Of a stretch of 40,017 nt of DNA, positions 15,743-26,006 are shown piece after piece; position 1 is the stretch's first letter; each line of letters starts with the position of its first letter. The DNA is taken from contig SEAL01000013.1 in assembly GCA_004145215.1 (NCBI GenBank), forward strand, positions 1 through 40,017. Reading direction: 5' to 3'. The DNA comes from Chloroflexota bacterium. GTDB taxonomy: Bacteria; Patescibacteriota; Saccharimonadia; Saccharimonadales; Saccharimonadaceae. The notes beneath the pieces were generated by a model. It was given only the letters and a program-made list of their open reading frames with translations. It had not been told where the DNA came from and searched no databases. The position numbers and the translations under genes were made by a program.

Positions 15743-17195
15743 TACACTGACAAAAACAACGGAACCTTTTGTATCTCAGCAACCTAACATCGTCAAACTA
15801 TATACATGTGGGCCAACCGTCTATAATTATTTGCATGTCGGTAACTGGGCTGCGTACATCTACTGGGATACACTAGTCCGAACACTGATGGCAAATGACT
15901 ATACCGTTAACCGTGTCATGAACATTACCGATGTCGGACATTTGGTCAGCGACGCGGATGACGGAGAAGACAAACTAGAGAAGGGTGCAAAGCGTGACGG
16001 CAAAACGGCATGGGAAGTTGCAAAGTATTATGGCGACGATTTTCTAAAAGGCATGGATCGACTGAACTTGATCACTCCAACGCACGTCACCAAAGCCACA
16101 GAATACATTGACCAACAGCTATCACTCGTTCGAACACTCGCAGAAAAAGGCTTTACGTATCAGATAGATGACGGCATTTATTTTGATACCGCAAAATTCC
16201 CAGCCTATGCAGATTTCGCCGGACTTGACCTGGACGCCCAAAAAGCTGGCGCGCGCGTGACGTACAACGATGAAAAACGTAACCCCTCTGACTTTGCGCT
16301 ATGGAAATTTACTCAAGCCGGAGAAAAACGAGACATGGAATGGGAGACACCCAGCGACATACTGGACGCAAATGGCGACGTCAAAACCAAGATGGGCTTT
16401 CCTGGCTGGCATCTAGAGTGTAGTGCCATGGCGATGGATATCCTAGGGGACACGCTTGACATCCATACTGGCGGCATTGACCATATCCCGGTTCATCATA
16501 CAAACGAAATAGCGCAATCTGAATCAGCTAGCGGCGTTCGATTCAGTAATTTTTGGCTACATAATAATTTTGTTAAATCTAACGGTACAAAAATCAGCAA
16601 AAGCCTGGGAAATGGCTATACACTTGATGATCTGAACGAAAAAGGATATAGCGAATTAGACTATCGTATGCTCGTTTTACAGAGTCATTACAGCAGCGAA
16701 GGTAATTTCACATTCGAAAATCTATCAGCCGCCCAGAACCGATTGCAACACTGGCGAGCAATCGCCGCATTACGTCATCAAACGCATGATACGTTATCAA
16801 ATGATGACGGAATCACCGATGACAAGGTCGTCATACTACTAGCAACAAAGCAAGCTATTGTGAATGCATTGAATGACAATCTGAATACACCTCTGGCGCT
16901 GTCGGTTATTGACGAGGCGTTCGGGCAGTTTGACGGAAAAGCGCCAGCAGACGTCCACGAGCGCGGCCTAAATCAGTTATTAGAGACCATTGACGAGACA
17001 CTCGGATTAAAACTAATCGACAGCACACCTGACATTTCCGATGATCAAAAACAGTTACTAATCGAACGTCAACGTGCGCGTGAAGCGAAAGACTGGGCAA
17101 AATCTGATCAGATACGTGATATATTTGCAGAGCAGGGGATCACACTTCGCGACAACCAACATGGGGTTGTCTGGGAATACGATCAGGGCAGATAA
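15723..17195 (+). CDS. cysS: Cysteinyl-tRNA synthetase
   Basis: Charges tRNA-Cys. Class I synthetase of 490 aa with the first zinc Cys in 'YTCGPTVYN', a HIGH-equivalent 'HVGN', '[10 protein letters not shown]', zinc-ligand '[10 protein letters not shown]' and KMSKS-equivalent 'KISKS'. The zinc ligands of the discrimination site are kept, unlike those of DnaX and RecR. It starts inside the DHH gene's 3' end, so the two are co-translated. Confidence 0.96.
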   Translation: MALQLHNTLTKTTEPFVSQQPNIVKLYTCGPTVYNYLHVGNWAAYIYWDTLVRTLMANDYTVNRVMNITDVGHLVSDADDGEDKLEKGAKRDGKTAWEVAKYYGDDFLKGMDRLNLITPTHVTKATEYIDQQLSLVRTLAEKGFTYQIDDGIYFDTAKFPAYADFAGLDLDAQKAGARVTYNDEKRNPSDFALWKFTQAGEKRDMEWETPSDILDANGDVKTKMGFPGWHLECSAMAMDILGDTLDIHTGGIDHIPVHHTNEIAQSESASGVRFSNFWLHNNFVKSNGTKISKSLGNGYTLDDLNEKGYSELDYRMLVLQSHYSSEGNFTFENLSAAQNRLQHWRAIAALRHQTHDTLSNDDGITDDKVVILLATKQAIVNALNDNLNTPLALSVIDEAFGQFDGKAPADVHERGLNQLLETIDETLGLKLIDSTPDISDDQKQLLIERQRAREAKDWAKSDQIRDIFAEQGITLRDNQHGVVWEYDQGR

Positions 17196-17262
17196 TTGAT
17201 GTTTATTTGCTTTTATGTTTAAATAATATTGCTCACATACTGTATACCGTAAGGACGCATCA

Positions 17263-17400
17263 ATGGAATCGTTCGAGCCTCATGGCAAGAAAATCATGCA
17301 AGTCGCTCTGATCCCGAGTCTAGTATGTCAAAGCGTACGGGCGCCTATGCCTCGCGCTGGATCTTCTTCACAAATTTATGCAGCGGCTTGTCACTTTTAA
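17263..17400 (+). CDS. Possible 45-aa small ORF
   Basis: ATG with AAGGA 7 nt upstream. It overlaps the 3' end of the convergent permease gene by 56 nt. The sequence has no recognisable features. The 149-nt gap between cysS and the permease gene holds nothing else I can identify. Confidence 0.25.
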   Translation: MESFEPHGKKIMQVALIPSLVCQSVRAPMPRAGSSSQIYAAACHF

Positions 17401-18478
17401 CGCGATTTTTCTTTGCTTGCTTTAGGTAATCTTCCAGCAAGACTTTTATACAGCCTGCGATTGGAATCGAAATGATACCACCAGCAACGCCAAACACGTA
17501 TAGCCCAATCGTTACTGCCGTTAGCACTGCAAGCGCAGACAATTCGACAGCCTTCGACTGAATTTTTGGAGATATGAAGTTATTTTCGACTTGCTGGTAA
17601 ATGACAAAGTAAGCAATGAAGATGATGGCCGCGGGTAAGCTATTGAGCGCCAACAGCATGGCAATGATTACACCCGCAATAGTTGCACCAAACATTGGGA
17701 CCAATGACAACAGGAATGTCACTGCAGCCGTCGGCATCGCCAGACTTGGATCCAGATCTTTGAAAAAGAAGCTGAGTATAAATACAAACAATCCCGCACT
17801 AACGGCACCTATAGACGATACAGTTAGTTGACCTGTCACATATCCAGTCACGACACCGTACATCTTAGTCGCAAGCTCTTGGTGTCGCAGCATGCGCGCT
17901 TTGTCGTTGTAGAGGCTCCAAATACGTCGTAGCCAACTATGCGCTTCGATCAGCATCAAGAATGCAAGGACAAGTACGAGGAATGCTGACGTCAGAAAAC
18001 CAGCCAGTGAACTGATGCTTGATAATACGTTCGTACCAATGTTCGCCGCCCACTTGGTTGCATTGTCTTTGACGGATTCTACTGCGTTATCAACCTGGGG
18101 CTGTAGGTTATATTTATCAACAAATTCGTCCAACCCTTGCGACTGCTGACTGGCGGATGATACGAGGCCTGGGATCGTGTCGGCAAATTTAACAGACTGT
18201 GACACGATTGGGGGGATCACGGTAAAGATTATCAGTCCGATGAATGCAACGACAGCAACAAAAGCCAGTGCAGTCCCGCCGACCCGACTCTTGCCTGGTA
18301 GCCTGTTTGCTAGCGCAGTCACGGGCTTATTTAGGGCAAGCGCCAAAAAGAACGCCACGCCAATAATAATAAGTGCGGTTTTCGCACTAACAATAGCAAG
18401 TCCAGCCAGACCGAAGCCGATGACAACCAGCCAAAATCGGACAAATGTTTGCGTATCAATTTCAATACGTACTTTCAT
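17345..18478 (-). CDS. AI-2E family transporter (PerM/UPF0118)
   Basis: 377-aa integral membrane protein with the AI-2E family layout: an N-terminal helix cluster ('AFFLALALNKPVTALANRLP'), a central soluble domain (about 100-170), then a C-terminal bundle with 'LVPMFGATIAGVIIA' and 'VENNFISPKIQSKAV', the most conserved family stretch. Substrate unknown; some members export small ions or AI-2. The track start is 17 residues upstream, but AAGGAG precedes the Met at 18478. Confidence 0.9.
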   Translation of the reverse strand: MKVRIEIDTQTFVRFWLVVIGFGLAGLAIVSAKTALIIIGVAFFLALALNKPVTALANRLPGKSRVGGTALAFVAVVAFIGLIIFTVIPPIVSQSVKFADTIPGLVSSASQQSQGLDEFVDKYNLQPQVDNAVESVKDNATKWAANIGTNVLSSISSLAGFLTSAFLVLVLAFLMLIEAHSWLRRIWSLYNDKARMLRHQELATKMYGVVTGYVTGQLTVSSIGAVSAGLFVFILSFFFKDLDPSLAMPTAAVTFLLSLVPMFGATIAGVIIAMLLALNSLPAAIIFIAYFVIYQQVENNFISPKIQSKAVELSALAVLTAVTIGLYVFGVAGGIISIPIAGCIKVLLEDYLKQAKKNRVKSDKPLHKFVKKIQREA

Positions 18479-18596
18479 AAATACTCCTTGTTTGTTGACA
18501 GTATAACAGAGACGACATGTTTGCGACATCTATTGTTATATCGTTTTTTTCATTATATAATATAAAAGTCATTTCTACCAGCCCTAGGAGTCGACA

Positions 18597-19034
18597 ATGT
18601 TCACTATAGTGAGAGACCCTGAACATCCCGACGCAATGGAGGAAATCAAGCACGCACAAGATGCATTTGCACTGTTCGACGTCATCTACGCTATGTTCAT
18701 CGATGTCGCCATTTACGATAAGTGGATGGCCGACTTGGTCGAAGACATGACGCTTTTCGGCAGGGAGTGCACGCTACGACACCACCTGGCAAGAGAGCAG
18801 GCCTACGCACGAAAAGCGGTTTTTGCTCTGCGAAACCGCATCCAGGCTGTCGTTGATGATCCGGATACTCGCATGCAGATGATGCACCTGATAAAAAAGG
18901 AGGCAATGGCGCACTGCGACGCATATGCTGCCAGCTGCTACACTCGTGTGATTGACGGCCAAAACAGCCGCATAAAGATAGCGGTAACTGTCGCACGACT
19001 TAGATTGCAAGATCGGCTAACGTTCAAGAAATGA
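18597..19034 (+). CDS. Uncharacterised 145-aa helical protein
   Basis: Almost entirely alpha-helical, rich in Asp, Arg and Met, no membrane segment. TATAAT at 18556-18561 and SD TAGGAG 6 nt before the ATG. An intrinsic terminator follows. Four cysteines, but no CxxC motif. The style (SD, higher G+C) resembles the 14476 and 20357 genes. Confidence 0.75.
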   Translation: MFTIVRDPEHPDAMEEIKHAQDAFALFDVIYAMFIDVAIYDKWMADLVEDMTLFGRECTLRHHLAREQAYARKAVFALRNRIQAVVDDPDTRMQMMHLIKKEAMAHCDAYAASCYTRVIDGQNSRIKIAVTVARLRLQDRLTFKK

Positions 19035-19052
19035 GTCCGTCACCTACGTTCG

Positions 19053-20306
<1,254 letters not shown>

Positions 20307-20312
20307 TCAAAA

Positions 20313-20352
20313 CACGTGCCGCTTGCGAGGTAGTCCTCACAAGCGGCACGTG
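20313..20352 (-). terminator. Long GC-rich palindrome, terminator for the minus-strand small-ORF cluster
   Basis: A 13-bp perfect arm CACGTGCCGCTTG / CAAGCGGCACGTG plus an inner GAGG/CCTC and a TAGT loop. On the minus strand it is followed by TTTTGAATTT; on the plus strand no T tract follows. It lies 4 nt after the 20357 gene's stop. Confidence 0.7.
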
Positions 20353-20356
20353 CACA

Positions 20357-20617
20357 CTACGGGTACTGACGCCCCAATGCTCGGCGCCCTTCCTCGACCA
20401 GAGAAATGCTGTTTCGCAGACTGACAACAGGCCTACTGCATGTCACCGACAGCGGAATCATTCTATCGACTGCTGGCAGTTGCAAGAGTCGACGTGGCCG
20501 CCTCTGTACAGGAGGTGCATTCTTGCCGACGAGTCCGCCTGCCTGCCTGAGGCTAGAAAAGAAACCCGCGACATCAGCTGCGAACCTAATCAGCTTCGTA
20601 ATACGATCTTCTCTCAT
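20357..20617 (-). CDS. Uncharacterised 86-aa basic protein
   Basis: Strong SD (AAAGGAG, 7 nt). The protein is Arg-rich (pI clearly basic) with an N-terminal amphipathic helix 'RITKLIRFAADVAGFFSSLRQAGG' that could lie on a membrane or nucleic acid. It is the last gene of a three-gene minus-strand cluster ending at the palindromic terminator. No family recognised. Confidence 0.7.
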   Translation of the reverse strand: MREDRITKLIRFAADVAGFFSSLRQAGGLVGKNAPPVQRRPRRLLQLPAVDRMIPLSVTCSRPVVSLRNSISLVEEGRRALGRQYP

Positions 20618-20634
20618 TTCAGCTCCTTTGCTGA

Positions 20635-20766
20635 CTAGATCCGGATAGTACTACTTTCTTTGACAACAGGACTCGCCGAGTTGCCCAGTGCCAACTTGCA
20701 GGCCACCGAGACCGCAGCCACGACAGACGCGGTCAGTACTGCGACTACGACAATTGATGGTCTCAT
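20635..20766 (-). CDS. 43-aa single-helix membrane peptide
   Basis: Starts at the Met after AAGGAG; the track's 92-aa version extends upstream through another gene. Residues 4-28 are one hydrophobic helix ('SIVVVAVLTASVVAAVSVACKLALG'), with a short polar tail. The single Cys in that helix could suggest a lipobox, but the fit is poor. Its start overlaps the preceding stop as ATGA. Confidence 0.65.
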   Translation of the reverse strand: MRPSIVVVAVLTASVVAAVSVACKLALGNSASPVVKESSTIRI

Positions 20767-20864
20767 GCCCGCTCCTTCAACTTGTTGTCGGCGATGATGT
20801 TGAACGCCATCGCCACGACAATGCCGGCAGCGAGCGCAGCGATCTTCACTCTCTGAGAATACAT
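20763..20864 (-). CDS. 33-aa small membrane protein, first of the cluster
   Basis: Below the ORF-track cutoff. Reads MYSQRVKIAALAAGIVVAM.. with one hydrophobic helix (about 7-24) and a charged tail 'DNKLKERA'. Its TGA overlaps the next ATG (ATGA), a hallmark of coupled translation. An AGG lies 8 nt before the ATG; TATGAT/TATACT elements lie about 45-55 nt upstream. Confidence 0.6.
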   Translation of the reverse strand: MYSQRVKIAALAAGIVVAMAFNIIADNKLKERA

Positions 20865-20934
20865 AGTGCGACCTACTTTCTAACGTTGGGATAGAACAGG
20901 TTGTCGGTATCATAGTATAAAAAATAGATTACGT

Positions 20935-22380
20935 CTATAGCTGCGCTAGATAGTCCGACTCGATAGGAGAGACTTGCACTCGTGCCTTGTTACCCATAAA
21001 TGCCCGTAGAATCTTGTAGGCATCCAGATCAAATGGTAATTCATTCCGCACGAATACTGGATCGAAATCTCCTTGCTGTTGAATGTGTCCTATAATTCGC
21101 CAGTCATCGACGACAAAGCCTTTTGTTACTTGGTCTGGATGAAAGATTTTTTCCTGAACAACAACAGGCGTTTCGTATGGCCACGCTTCAATCTTTTTAT
21201 GTTCAAATGCCTGCATAACACGATGATTGTAGTCAGCAGCAGATTCCTTACCAATACACGCACCGCGACATTTTCCTAGCTGATAGGAAAAACACGCACC
21301 CTTTGATTTTTCTAACCCACACAATTTTGGACATAAATCAAAAGTTTTTACTGTCCGCAGCAGTGACTCTTTTGCCATACCGCGTCTGGTGTACGTCGCC
21401 AGAATTGAATCGTCCAATGATTCTTCGGCAACATCGAGTGTCTGCAGGTCAACATGTACGTATCCTTGGTCATCTTGATGACCCTGAGCGACGATCAGTT
21501 TACTCACCCTACGAAGCTTTCGGTTATACAGCGGCTGCAGCGTTTTAATCAAATGTGATTCTAGCAGTAGCGCCTCTAATTCGCCACCTGTCTGCTGAAA
21601 CCGTATGCCGTGCACATTTTGCGCCATTTTGAATTCTTTGTATTCGGCTGTATCGCGAGTGAAGTGACTCATGACCCGGCGTTTTATATTAACGCTTTTG
21701 CCGATATACACGGGCTGACCGGATTCATCATCAAAAAAATAGACGCCGTGCGTTTCGGGCAAACCATCAATAACATCACGAGAAATATATTTCGGTAGCG
21801 AAGGGTGGCGTAACTGGCGCTGCAGAGCTTCGGCGATGACGTCATATTCGAACGTGTCCTGAACATGTTGCAAAAACTGCCATAACACATGCGCATCATC
21901 GTAGGCACGATGCCTATCGGAAAATACAAATCCGTGCCGCTCGATCAGCGCCGATAATTTGTGACTTTTTTGTTCAGGATATAACGCGCGACTCAGACGA
22001 ACAGTACATAATTGTTTCGGCGCAAAATCAATCCCAACACGTCGAAATTCTTGTTTCAAAAACGAATAATCGAAACGAACATTGTGCGCGACGAAAAGCG
22101 CGCCCTCCATGACTGCATATAGTTCATCCGCAACTTCATGAAACGTCGGCGCTGTCTGGACGTCAGACGTTGTGATACCGGTCAGATTGGTAATAAAGTA
22201 GGGGATTTCTGTGCCAGGATTTATCAGACTCTTGAACTCCTGCGTAATCTGACCGTTTTCAACACGAATCGCCGCCACTTCAATGATATGACCATGCACA
22301 TAGTTCATGCCGTCCGTTTCAACGTCAACAAACACCATTGGCTGGTCTAGCGCTTGGATAGAAACTTTTTCAATCCCCAT
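20935..22380 (-). CDS. DEDDh exonuclease fused to UvrC-type GIY-YIG endonuclease
   Basis: 481 aa. Residues about 14-175 form a DnaQ-like 3'-5' exonuclease: 'VFVDVETDG' (ExoI), 'FVAHNVRFDYSFL' (ExoII) and 'HRAYDDAHVLW' (ExoIII with His). From about 205 a GIY-YIG domain follows: 'ETHGVYFFDDESGQPVYIGKSVNIKRRVMSHF', then a UvrC-like stretch ending with the Cys-rich 'LCGLEKSKGACFSYQLGKCRGAC'. The same fusion is known in Actinobacteria, where it is usually annotated as DEDD exonuclease domain protein. A role in nucleotide-excision-type repair alongside or in place of Cho/UvrC is inferred. Confidence 0.92.
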   Translation of the reverse strand: MGIEKVSIQALDQPMVFVDVETDGMNYVHGHIIEVAAIRVENGQITQEFKSLINPGTEIPYFITNLTGITTSDVQTAPTFHEVADELYAVMEGALFVAHNVRFDYSFLKQEFRRVGIDFAPKQLCTVRLSRALYPEQKSHKLSALIERHGFVFSDRHRAYDDAHVLWQFLQHVQDTFEYDVIAEALQRQLRHPSLPKYISRDVIDGLPETHGVYFFDDESGQPVYIGKSVNIKRRVMSHFTRDTAEYKEFKMAQNVHGIRFQQTGGELEALLLESHLIKTLQPLYNRKLRRVSKLIVAQGHQDDQGYVHVDLQTLDVAEESLDDSILATYTRRGMAKESLLRTVKTFDLCPKLCGLEKSKGACFSYQLGKCRGACIGKESAADYNHRVMQAFEHKKIEAWPYETPVVVQEKIFHPDQVTKGFVVDDWRIIGHIQQQGDFDPVFVRNELPFDLDAYKILRAFMGNKARVQVSPIESDYLAQL

Positions 22381-22424
22381 TTAACGATTCCGATCTTGTG
22401 TGCACATTGCGCAGCATCCGTTTT

Positions 22425-23270
22425 TCACGTAAAATTAGCCGTTTCTGGGTCAGGCCCCGTTCGTTCGCCGGTCTGCATCGCATCGATCGCAGCCATGTCG
22501 TCGGCATTCAACTCAAAATCAAATACATCGATATTCTGCGCGATCCTGTCAGCGTGCACTGATTTTGGAATAACCACCAAACCATTCTGAATATGCCAGC
22601 GAATCACAATCTGTGCCGCTGACTTATTATGCTTTTCGCCAATAGCAACAAGCGCAGGTTCGTGCAGTAGATCGCCACCAGAACCGCCGATAGGGCTCCA
22701 TGATTCGATCTGAATGTCATGCTGCTTGCCATATTCCCGCAGTTCGGCTTGCGGCAGGCGAGGGTGCAGTTCGATCTGATTCACCGCCGGAACAACAGCA
22801 GTATCTCGCATCAGGTCATCCAAATGATGCGGATGGAAATTACTAACACCGATTGCTCGTACTTTTTTGTCCGCATACAGCTTTTCGAACGCGCGCCACG
22901 TATCAACAAACCGTTCCGAAGAATCCATTGGCCAATGAATCAAATAGAGGTCAATGTAATCGAAGCCCAGTTTGGCGAGGCTTTTGTCAAATGCCGCCAA
23001 TGCTTTGTCGTATCCTTGATCTGTATTCCATAATTTTGTCGTAATAAATAGTTCTTCGCGAGGCACGCCACTAGCAGAAATAGCTCTGCCGACTCCAGCT
23101 TCGTTTCCGTATACTGCTGCAGTATCGATCAGTCGGTACCCAGATTCAATCGCAGCGGTCACAGCCGCCTCGACTTCCTGGCCGTCTTTGGTTTGCCAAA
23201 CACCCAAACCTAGTTGAGGCATCGTGACGCCGTTATTAAGCGTTACCGTCGGTACAGTTCGCTCTGTCAT
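22425..23270 (-). CDS. Aldo/keto reductase (AKR5-like)
   Basis: NADPH-dependent reductase, 281 aa from the Met at 23270 (SD GGAGGG; the track's GTG start is further upstream). The catalytic tetrad is complete: Asp49 and Tyr54 in 'LIDTAAVYGNE', Lys79 in 'ITTKLW', His112 in 'LIHWP'. 'VIPKSVHADRIAQN' is the cofactor phosphate site. Closest in style to 2,5-diketo-gluconate reductase/methylglyoxal reductase; the substrate is not deducible. The promoter (TATAAT, minus 23316-23311) is back to back with that of the PAP2 gene. Confidence 0.93.
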   Translation of the reverse strand: MTERTVPTVTLNNGVTMPQLGLGVWQTKDGQEVEAAVTAAIESGYRLIDTAAVYGNEAGVGRAISASGVPREELFITTKLWNTDQGYDKALAAFDKSLAKLGFDYIDLYLIHWPMDSSERFVDTWRAFEKLYADKKVRAIGVSNFHPHHLDDLMRDTAVVPAVNQIELHPRLPQAELREYGKQHDIQIESWSPIGGSGGDLLHEPALVAIGEKHNKSAAQIVIRWHIQNGLVVIPKSVHADRIAQNIDVFDFELNADDMAAIDAMQTGERTGPDPETANFT

Positions 23271-23328
23271 AGATATAGCCCTCCTGTAAAAGTCTTGTAG
23301 CACTCTCTTTATTATACTCTTGTCTAAA

Positions 23329-23337
23329 TGATATGAT
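23329..23337 (+). promoter_or_regulatory. Leaderless extended -10 of the PAP2 gene
   Basis: TGA-TATGAT with 8 nt to the ATG at 23346. It faces the minus-strand TATAAT of the aldo-keto reductase 12 nt away, so the two promoters are nearly overlapping and divergent. Confidence 0.58.
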
Positions 23338-23345
23338 AAGGAACA

Positions 23346-24044
23346 ATGTCACTGACAAAAGATATATTCGCGAGTACAAACATACCCGTCGGCAGAACGA
23401 CGCTTCGTCACCTGCTACTCGCATTTGTCCTGTTCAGCATCCCAGTTATTACATTTGCGGTCGTCGCAAACGAAGTCATGGATGGTGAAACACTACCATA
23501 TGACGATAGAATTCTGATGGGAATTTATCGCTATTCGTCCGTAACACTCGATGCAGTCATTACGACGATCACTAACTTTGGTGGCGCAACTTTCGTCGTG
23601 GGTGTTATGACGACGATAATAGGCGTATTGTTATGGCGTAAAAAATGGCAGTCAATCGTACAATTATCATTCGGAATCCTGGGAGCAGGCGCCTGGGGAC
23701 TATTATTAAAGATCGTTTTTGAACGAGACCGCCCAAACCTCTGGGCTCACTTGGTTAACGAAACAACGTATTCTTTTCCTAGTGGGCACGCAATGATATC
23801 TGCAGCACTTGCATTTAGTTTGGTCGCTATACTATGGCATACGAAATGGCGCTGGACAGCAATTAGTATCGGGGGAGTATACATGATCGTCATCGGCTTG
23901 ACGCGGCTCTACCTAGGCGTTCATTATCCGACCGATATATTCGCCGGGTGGTTAGTTAGCTTTGCTTGGGTCATATTAGTTGGGGCCATCCTCGGTGCAG
24001 TACAACCACGACAATTCATCAAAAAACTTCGCCCGAAAAAGTAG
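23346..24044 (+). CDS. PAP2-family membrane phosphatase (possible undecaprenyl-diphosphatase)
   Basis: 232 aa, about six membrane helices. All three phosphatase motifs are present: 'KIVFERDRP' (122-130), 'PSGH' (145-148) and 'TRLYLGVHYPTD' (near 184), with the first residue of motif 3 Thr instead of Ser. Likely recycles undecaprenyl pyrophosphate (BcrC-like) for cell-wall synthesis or dephosphorylates host lipids. Confidence 0.88.
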   Translation: MSLTKDIFASTNIPVGRTTLRHLLLAFVLFSIPVITFAVVANEVMDGETLPYDDRILMGIYRYSSVTLDAVITTITNFGGATFVVGVMTTIIGVLLWRKKWQSIVQLSFGILGAGAWGLLLKIVFERDRPNLWAHLVNETTYSFPSGHAMISAALAFSLVAILWHTKWRWTAISIGGVYMIVIGLTRLYLGVHYPTDIFAGWLVSFAWVILVGAILGAVQPRQFIKKLRPKK

Positions 24045-24201
24045 CACCCGGGTCAGCAGCCATGAGACTAAAGTGTACTAGGAAATTGTAAATACCCTAA
24101 CTATATCGAAATACTTACATAATTCTGAGTATAAGATTAACTATACAAAATATAGTTGTAATAAACGCTTATGTCATTGACCGTCCAACTGGTGTCAATC
24201 G

Positions 24202-24455
24202 TATACTATATACAGGTCATGAGAGTACTGGTGGAGACCGGACACGGGAGGAACCTTTCTACTCGCAGACCTTTACCCCAAACATAGGTGATATACACAC
24301 CAGGCATTTTGCCTAGGCGTCCCTGTCGCACTACATATTCAATTGCTACTTCAGGTAATTAACGAATCGTCAGAGCGGTGTCGCATTCGTACCTCGTAGC
24401 CCCAAACCTTCAATCCCGCAGCTGACCAATATTTCTCGTTGTCAGTTTTATTTTT
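24202..24455 (+). ncRNA. Structured intergenic RNA or long leader
   Basis: A 449-nt gap follows the PAP2 gene. It holds TTGACC (24177-24182) with a slightly long 19-bp spacer to TATACT (24202-24207), then several hairpins: CTGGT-GGAG-ACCGG, GGTG-ATATACA-CACC and AGGC-ATTTT-GCCT. A CTGAC/GTCAG hairpin is followed by TTTTATTTTT (24446-24455), a possible terminator. The 5' GGTCA can also pair with TGACC inside that hairpin, an arrangement compatible with a switch. No known riboswitch consensus is recognised. It could be a free RNA or a regulated leader of the 24494 gene. The first 130 nt of the gap show nothing clear. Confidence 0.4.
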
Positions 24456-24493
24456 ACTCAAAATTAAAAGAGCTTTCTCTAAGGGACCAGAAT

Positions 24494-24745
24494 ATGACAA
24501 AATCCAATACAATCAACACGCCAGTTGCCGTAACAGCCATGGGATTCGGCCGCGACATGCAAGCCTACCCACGACGCATGGAATTCAATGGGGGAACCTA
24601 TGATTTCATCGACGCCGGCCTGCGTACTGTCGTACGAAGCGGAGAGCGTATTGCACAGATCCTCACAATGAGCGACGGTGCACGCGATTTCCGACTACGA
24701 ACCGACAACCGTGGTGGCAGCTGGACACTTCTGAGCATCAGCTAG
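24494..24745 (+). CDS. Uncharacterised 83-aa beta-rich protein
   Basis: Small soluble protein whose second half reads as a series of beta strands ('GGTYDFIDAGLRTVVRSGERIAQILTMSDGARDFRLR..'). An AAGGG lies before the ATG. A strong terminator follows, so it is monocistronic. No family named. Confidence 0.75.
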   Translation: MTKSNTINTPVAVTAMGFGRDMQAYPRRMEFNGGTYDFIDAGLRTVVRSGERIAQILTMSDGARDFRLRTDNRGGSWTLLSIS

Positions 24746-24760
24746 GAACGTGCGTTGAAT

Positions 24761-24792
24761 AAAAAACGACCTATCATCAGGTCGTTTTTTAT
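24761..24792 (+). terminator. Strong intrinsic terminator
   Basis: AAAAAACGACCT / AGGTCGTTTTTT, a 12-bp stem with a 6-nt loop. Confidence 0.92.
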
Positions 24793-24810
24793 TATAAGAT
24801 TACATCTACT

Positions 24811-25389
24811 ATGAGTAGGTTATTTTTACCCACGGAACGATTTCTGGGAGTGCAGCTAAGCGAAGGGGAGAATTTGGCGGCCACAGAGGCACTTCTGCGA
24901 GAGCAATACAAAAAAGAGCAGACACTAAAACCCGCTATTCCCGATGAAACACTCGAAGAGATTCACCAGTACCTAGACGCTGAATATGCGGCAATACAGG
25001 GCAAAGAGCGAATATCGACAGCTCCAGACATTACAAGAGAACCATTCTATCTTGCCTGCGCGACGGCCAGCATCCTGAGAAGCCAAGCTAGCGCACCTTC
25101 GTTCAGGAGAGTAAAGGCAAGTGACGATCTAACAGACACAGACCTTTCAGAGTTTGGAAATATAATCGCATGGAATACGGAACATTACCTAAACACCTCT
25201 GAAGTTGAAATGGTCGACAAATTAATAGTTAATTGCCTCGATATCATCGCTGATAGTGACCCAGGATCACGATCAACAGCTAGAATTATGGCGGGTTTTG
25301 CCTTTCTCCGAATAGAGGTAGAAAATAGTAAATATTTTATGGAGCAAATTGCATTCGACGCTATCACAGAACAAGCTGCAGACGATTGA
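24811..25389 (+). CDS. Uncharacterised 192-aa helical protein
   Basis: Soluble, acidic, largely helical; no SD. The C-terminal region ('IMAGFAFLRIEVENSKYFMEQI') resembles in pattern the C-terminus of the next gene's product ('ELIIAFALLQLEHADLNEKSSY'), so the two may be distant paralogues. Its last bases contain TTGACA, the -35 of the next gene. Confidence 0.7.
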   Translation: MSRLFLPTERFLGVQLSEGENLAATEALLREQYKKEQTLKPAIPDETLEEIHQYLDAEYAAIQGKERISTAPDITREPFYLACATASILRSQASAPSFRRVKASDDLTDTDLSEFGNIIAWNTEHYLNTSEVEMVDKLIVNCLDIIADSDPGSRSTARIMAGFAFLRIEVENSKYFMEQIAFDAITEQAADD

Positions 25390-25421
25390 CAATCGAAATA
25401 TAAAGTAACATAGTATAGTCT

Positions 25422-26006
25422 ATGGAGTCACTTACAGGCGAACCGCAGAACCACATGCTTTTCGAGGCAAAGGCCAGTCAGAGCCAAGCTAGTACGATTA
25501 ATACCTTGCGATATAAATATACATCGCCCAGCAATCCGCTGTCACTAACATCTTCACACGCACAGCGGCAGATTACGCAAAACCTTCAACCCATGCAGAC
25601 GGTGTACGACACTTTAAATAATCCAGAGTCAAATTCCATACTGGAAAGGTCGATGTGTGCTGCGTTCGATATCGCAAGCATATTCGGAACAGAAGTAGAT
25701 ACTTTAGACGTCAATATGTACCAACGTGCCAGCGGGACAGTAGCAGAAGTGCGTGATCATATCGAAACGTCCGCACGCTCATATCTAGATACGCATCAGT
25801 CAATCAGAGCGATTATTGCAGCCATAGCGCCCGATATTGATACAACTGGCTACCAGCAAGATGTATCCGAACTTATCATAGCGTTCGCACTACTCCAACT
25901 AGAACATGCGGATTTGAACGAAAAATCCTCATACATTAACGCACGTGTCGAAGATTTCGCAAGAGAGATTGAAACCTACGAAAACACAGGTGATGAGACT
26001 ACATAG
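25422..26006 (+). CDS. Uncharacterised 194-aa helical protein, possible paralogue of its neighbour
   Basis: TTGACA (25386-25391), 17 bp, CATAGT (25409-25414), then 7 nt to the ATG: a leaderless start with no SD. N-terminus Ser/Gln/Thr-rich and probably flexible (1-60), then helical. Same length and similar C-terminal pattern as the 24811 product. The 3' end overlaps the convergent DUF4342 gene by 8 nt. Confidence 0.7.
   Translation: MESLTGEPQNHMLFEAKASQSQASTINTLRYKYTSPSNPLSLTSSHAQRQITQNLQPMQTVYDTLNNPESNSILERSMCAAFDIASIFGTEVDTLDVNMYQRASGTVAEVRDHIETSARSYLDTHQSIRAIIAAIAPDIDTTGYQQDVSELIIAFALLQLEHADLNEKSSYINARVEDFAREIETYENTGDETT

Noticed and set aside
20635-20913. 92-aa ORF as given in the track
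   Set aside because: Its upstream half runs out of frame over the 33-aa ORF and lacks an SD; the Met at 20766 has AAGGAG and an ATGA overlap.
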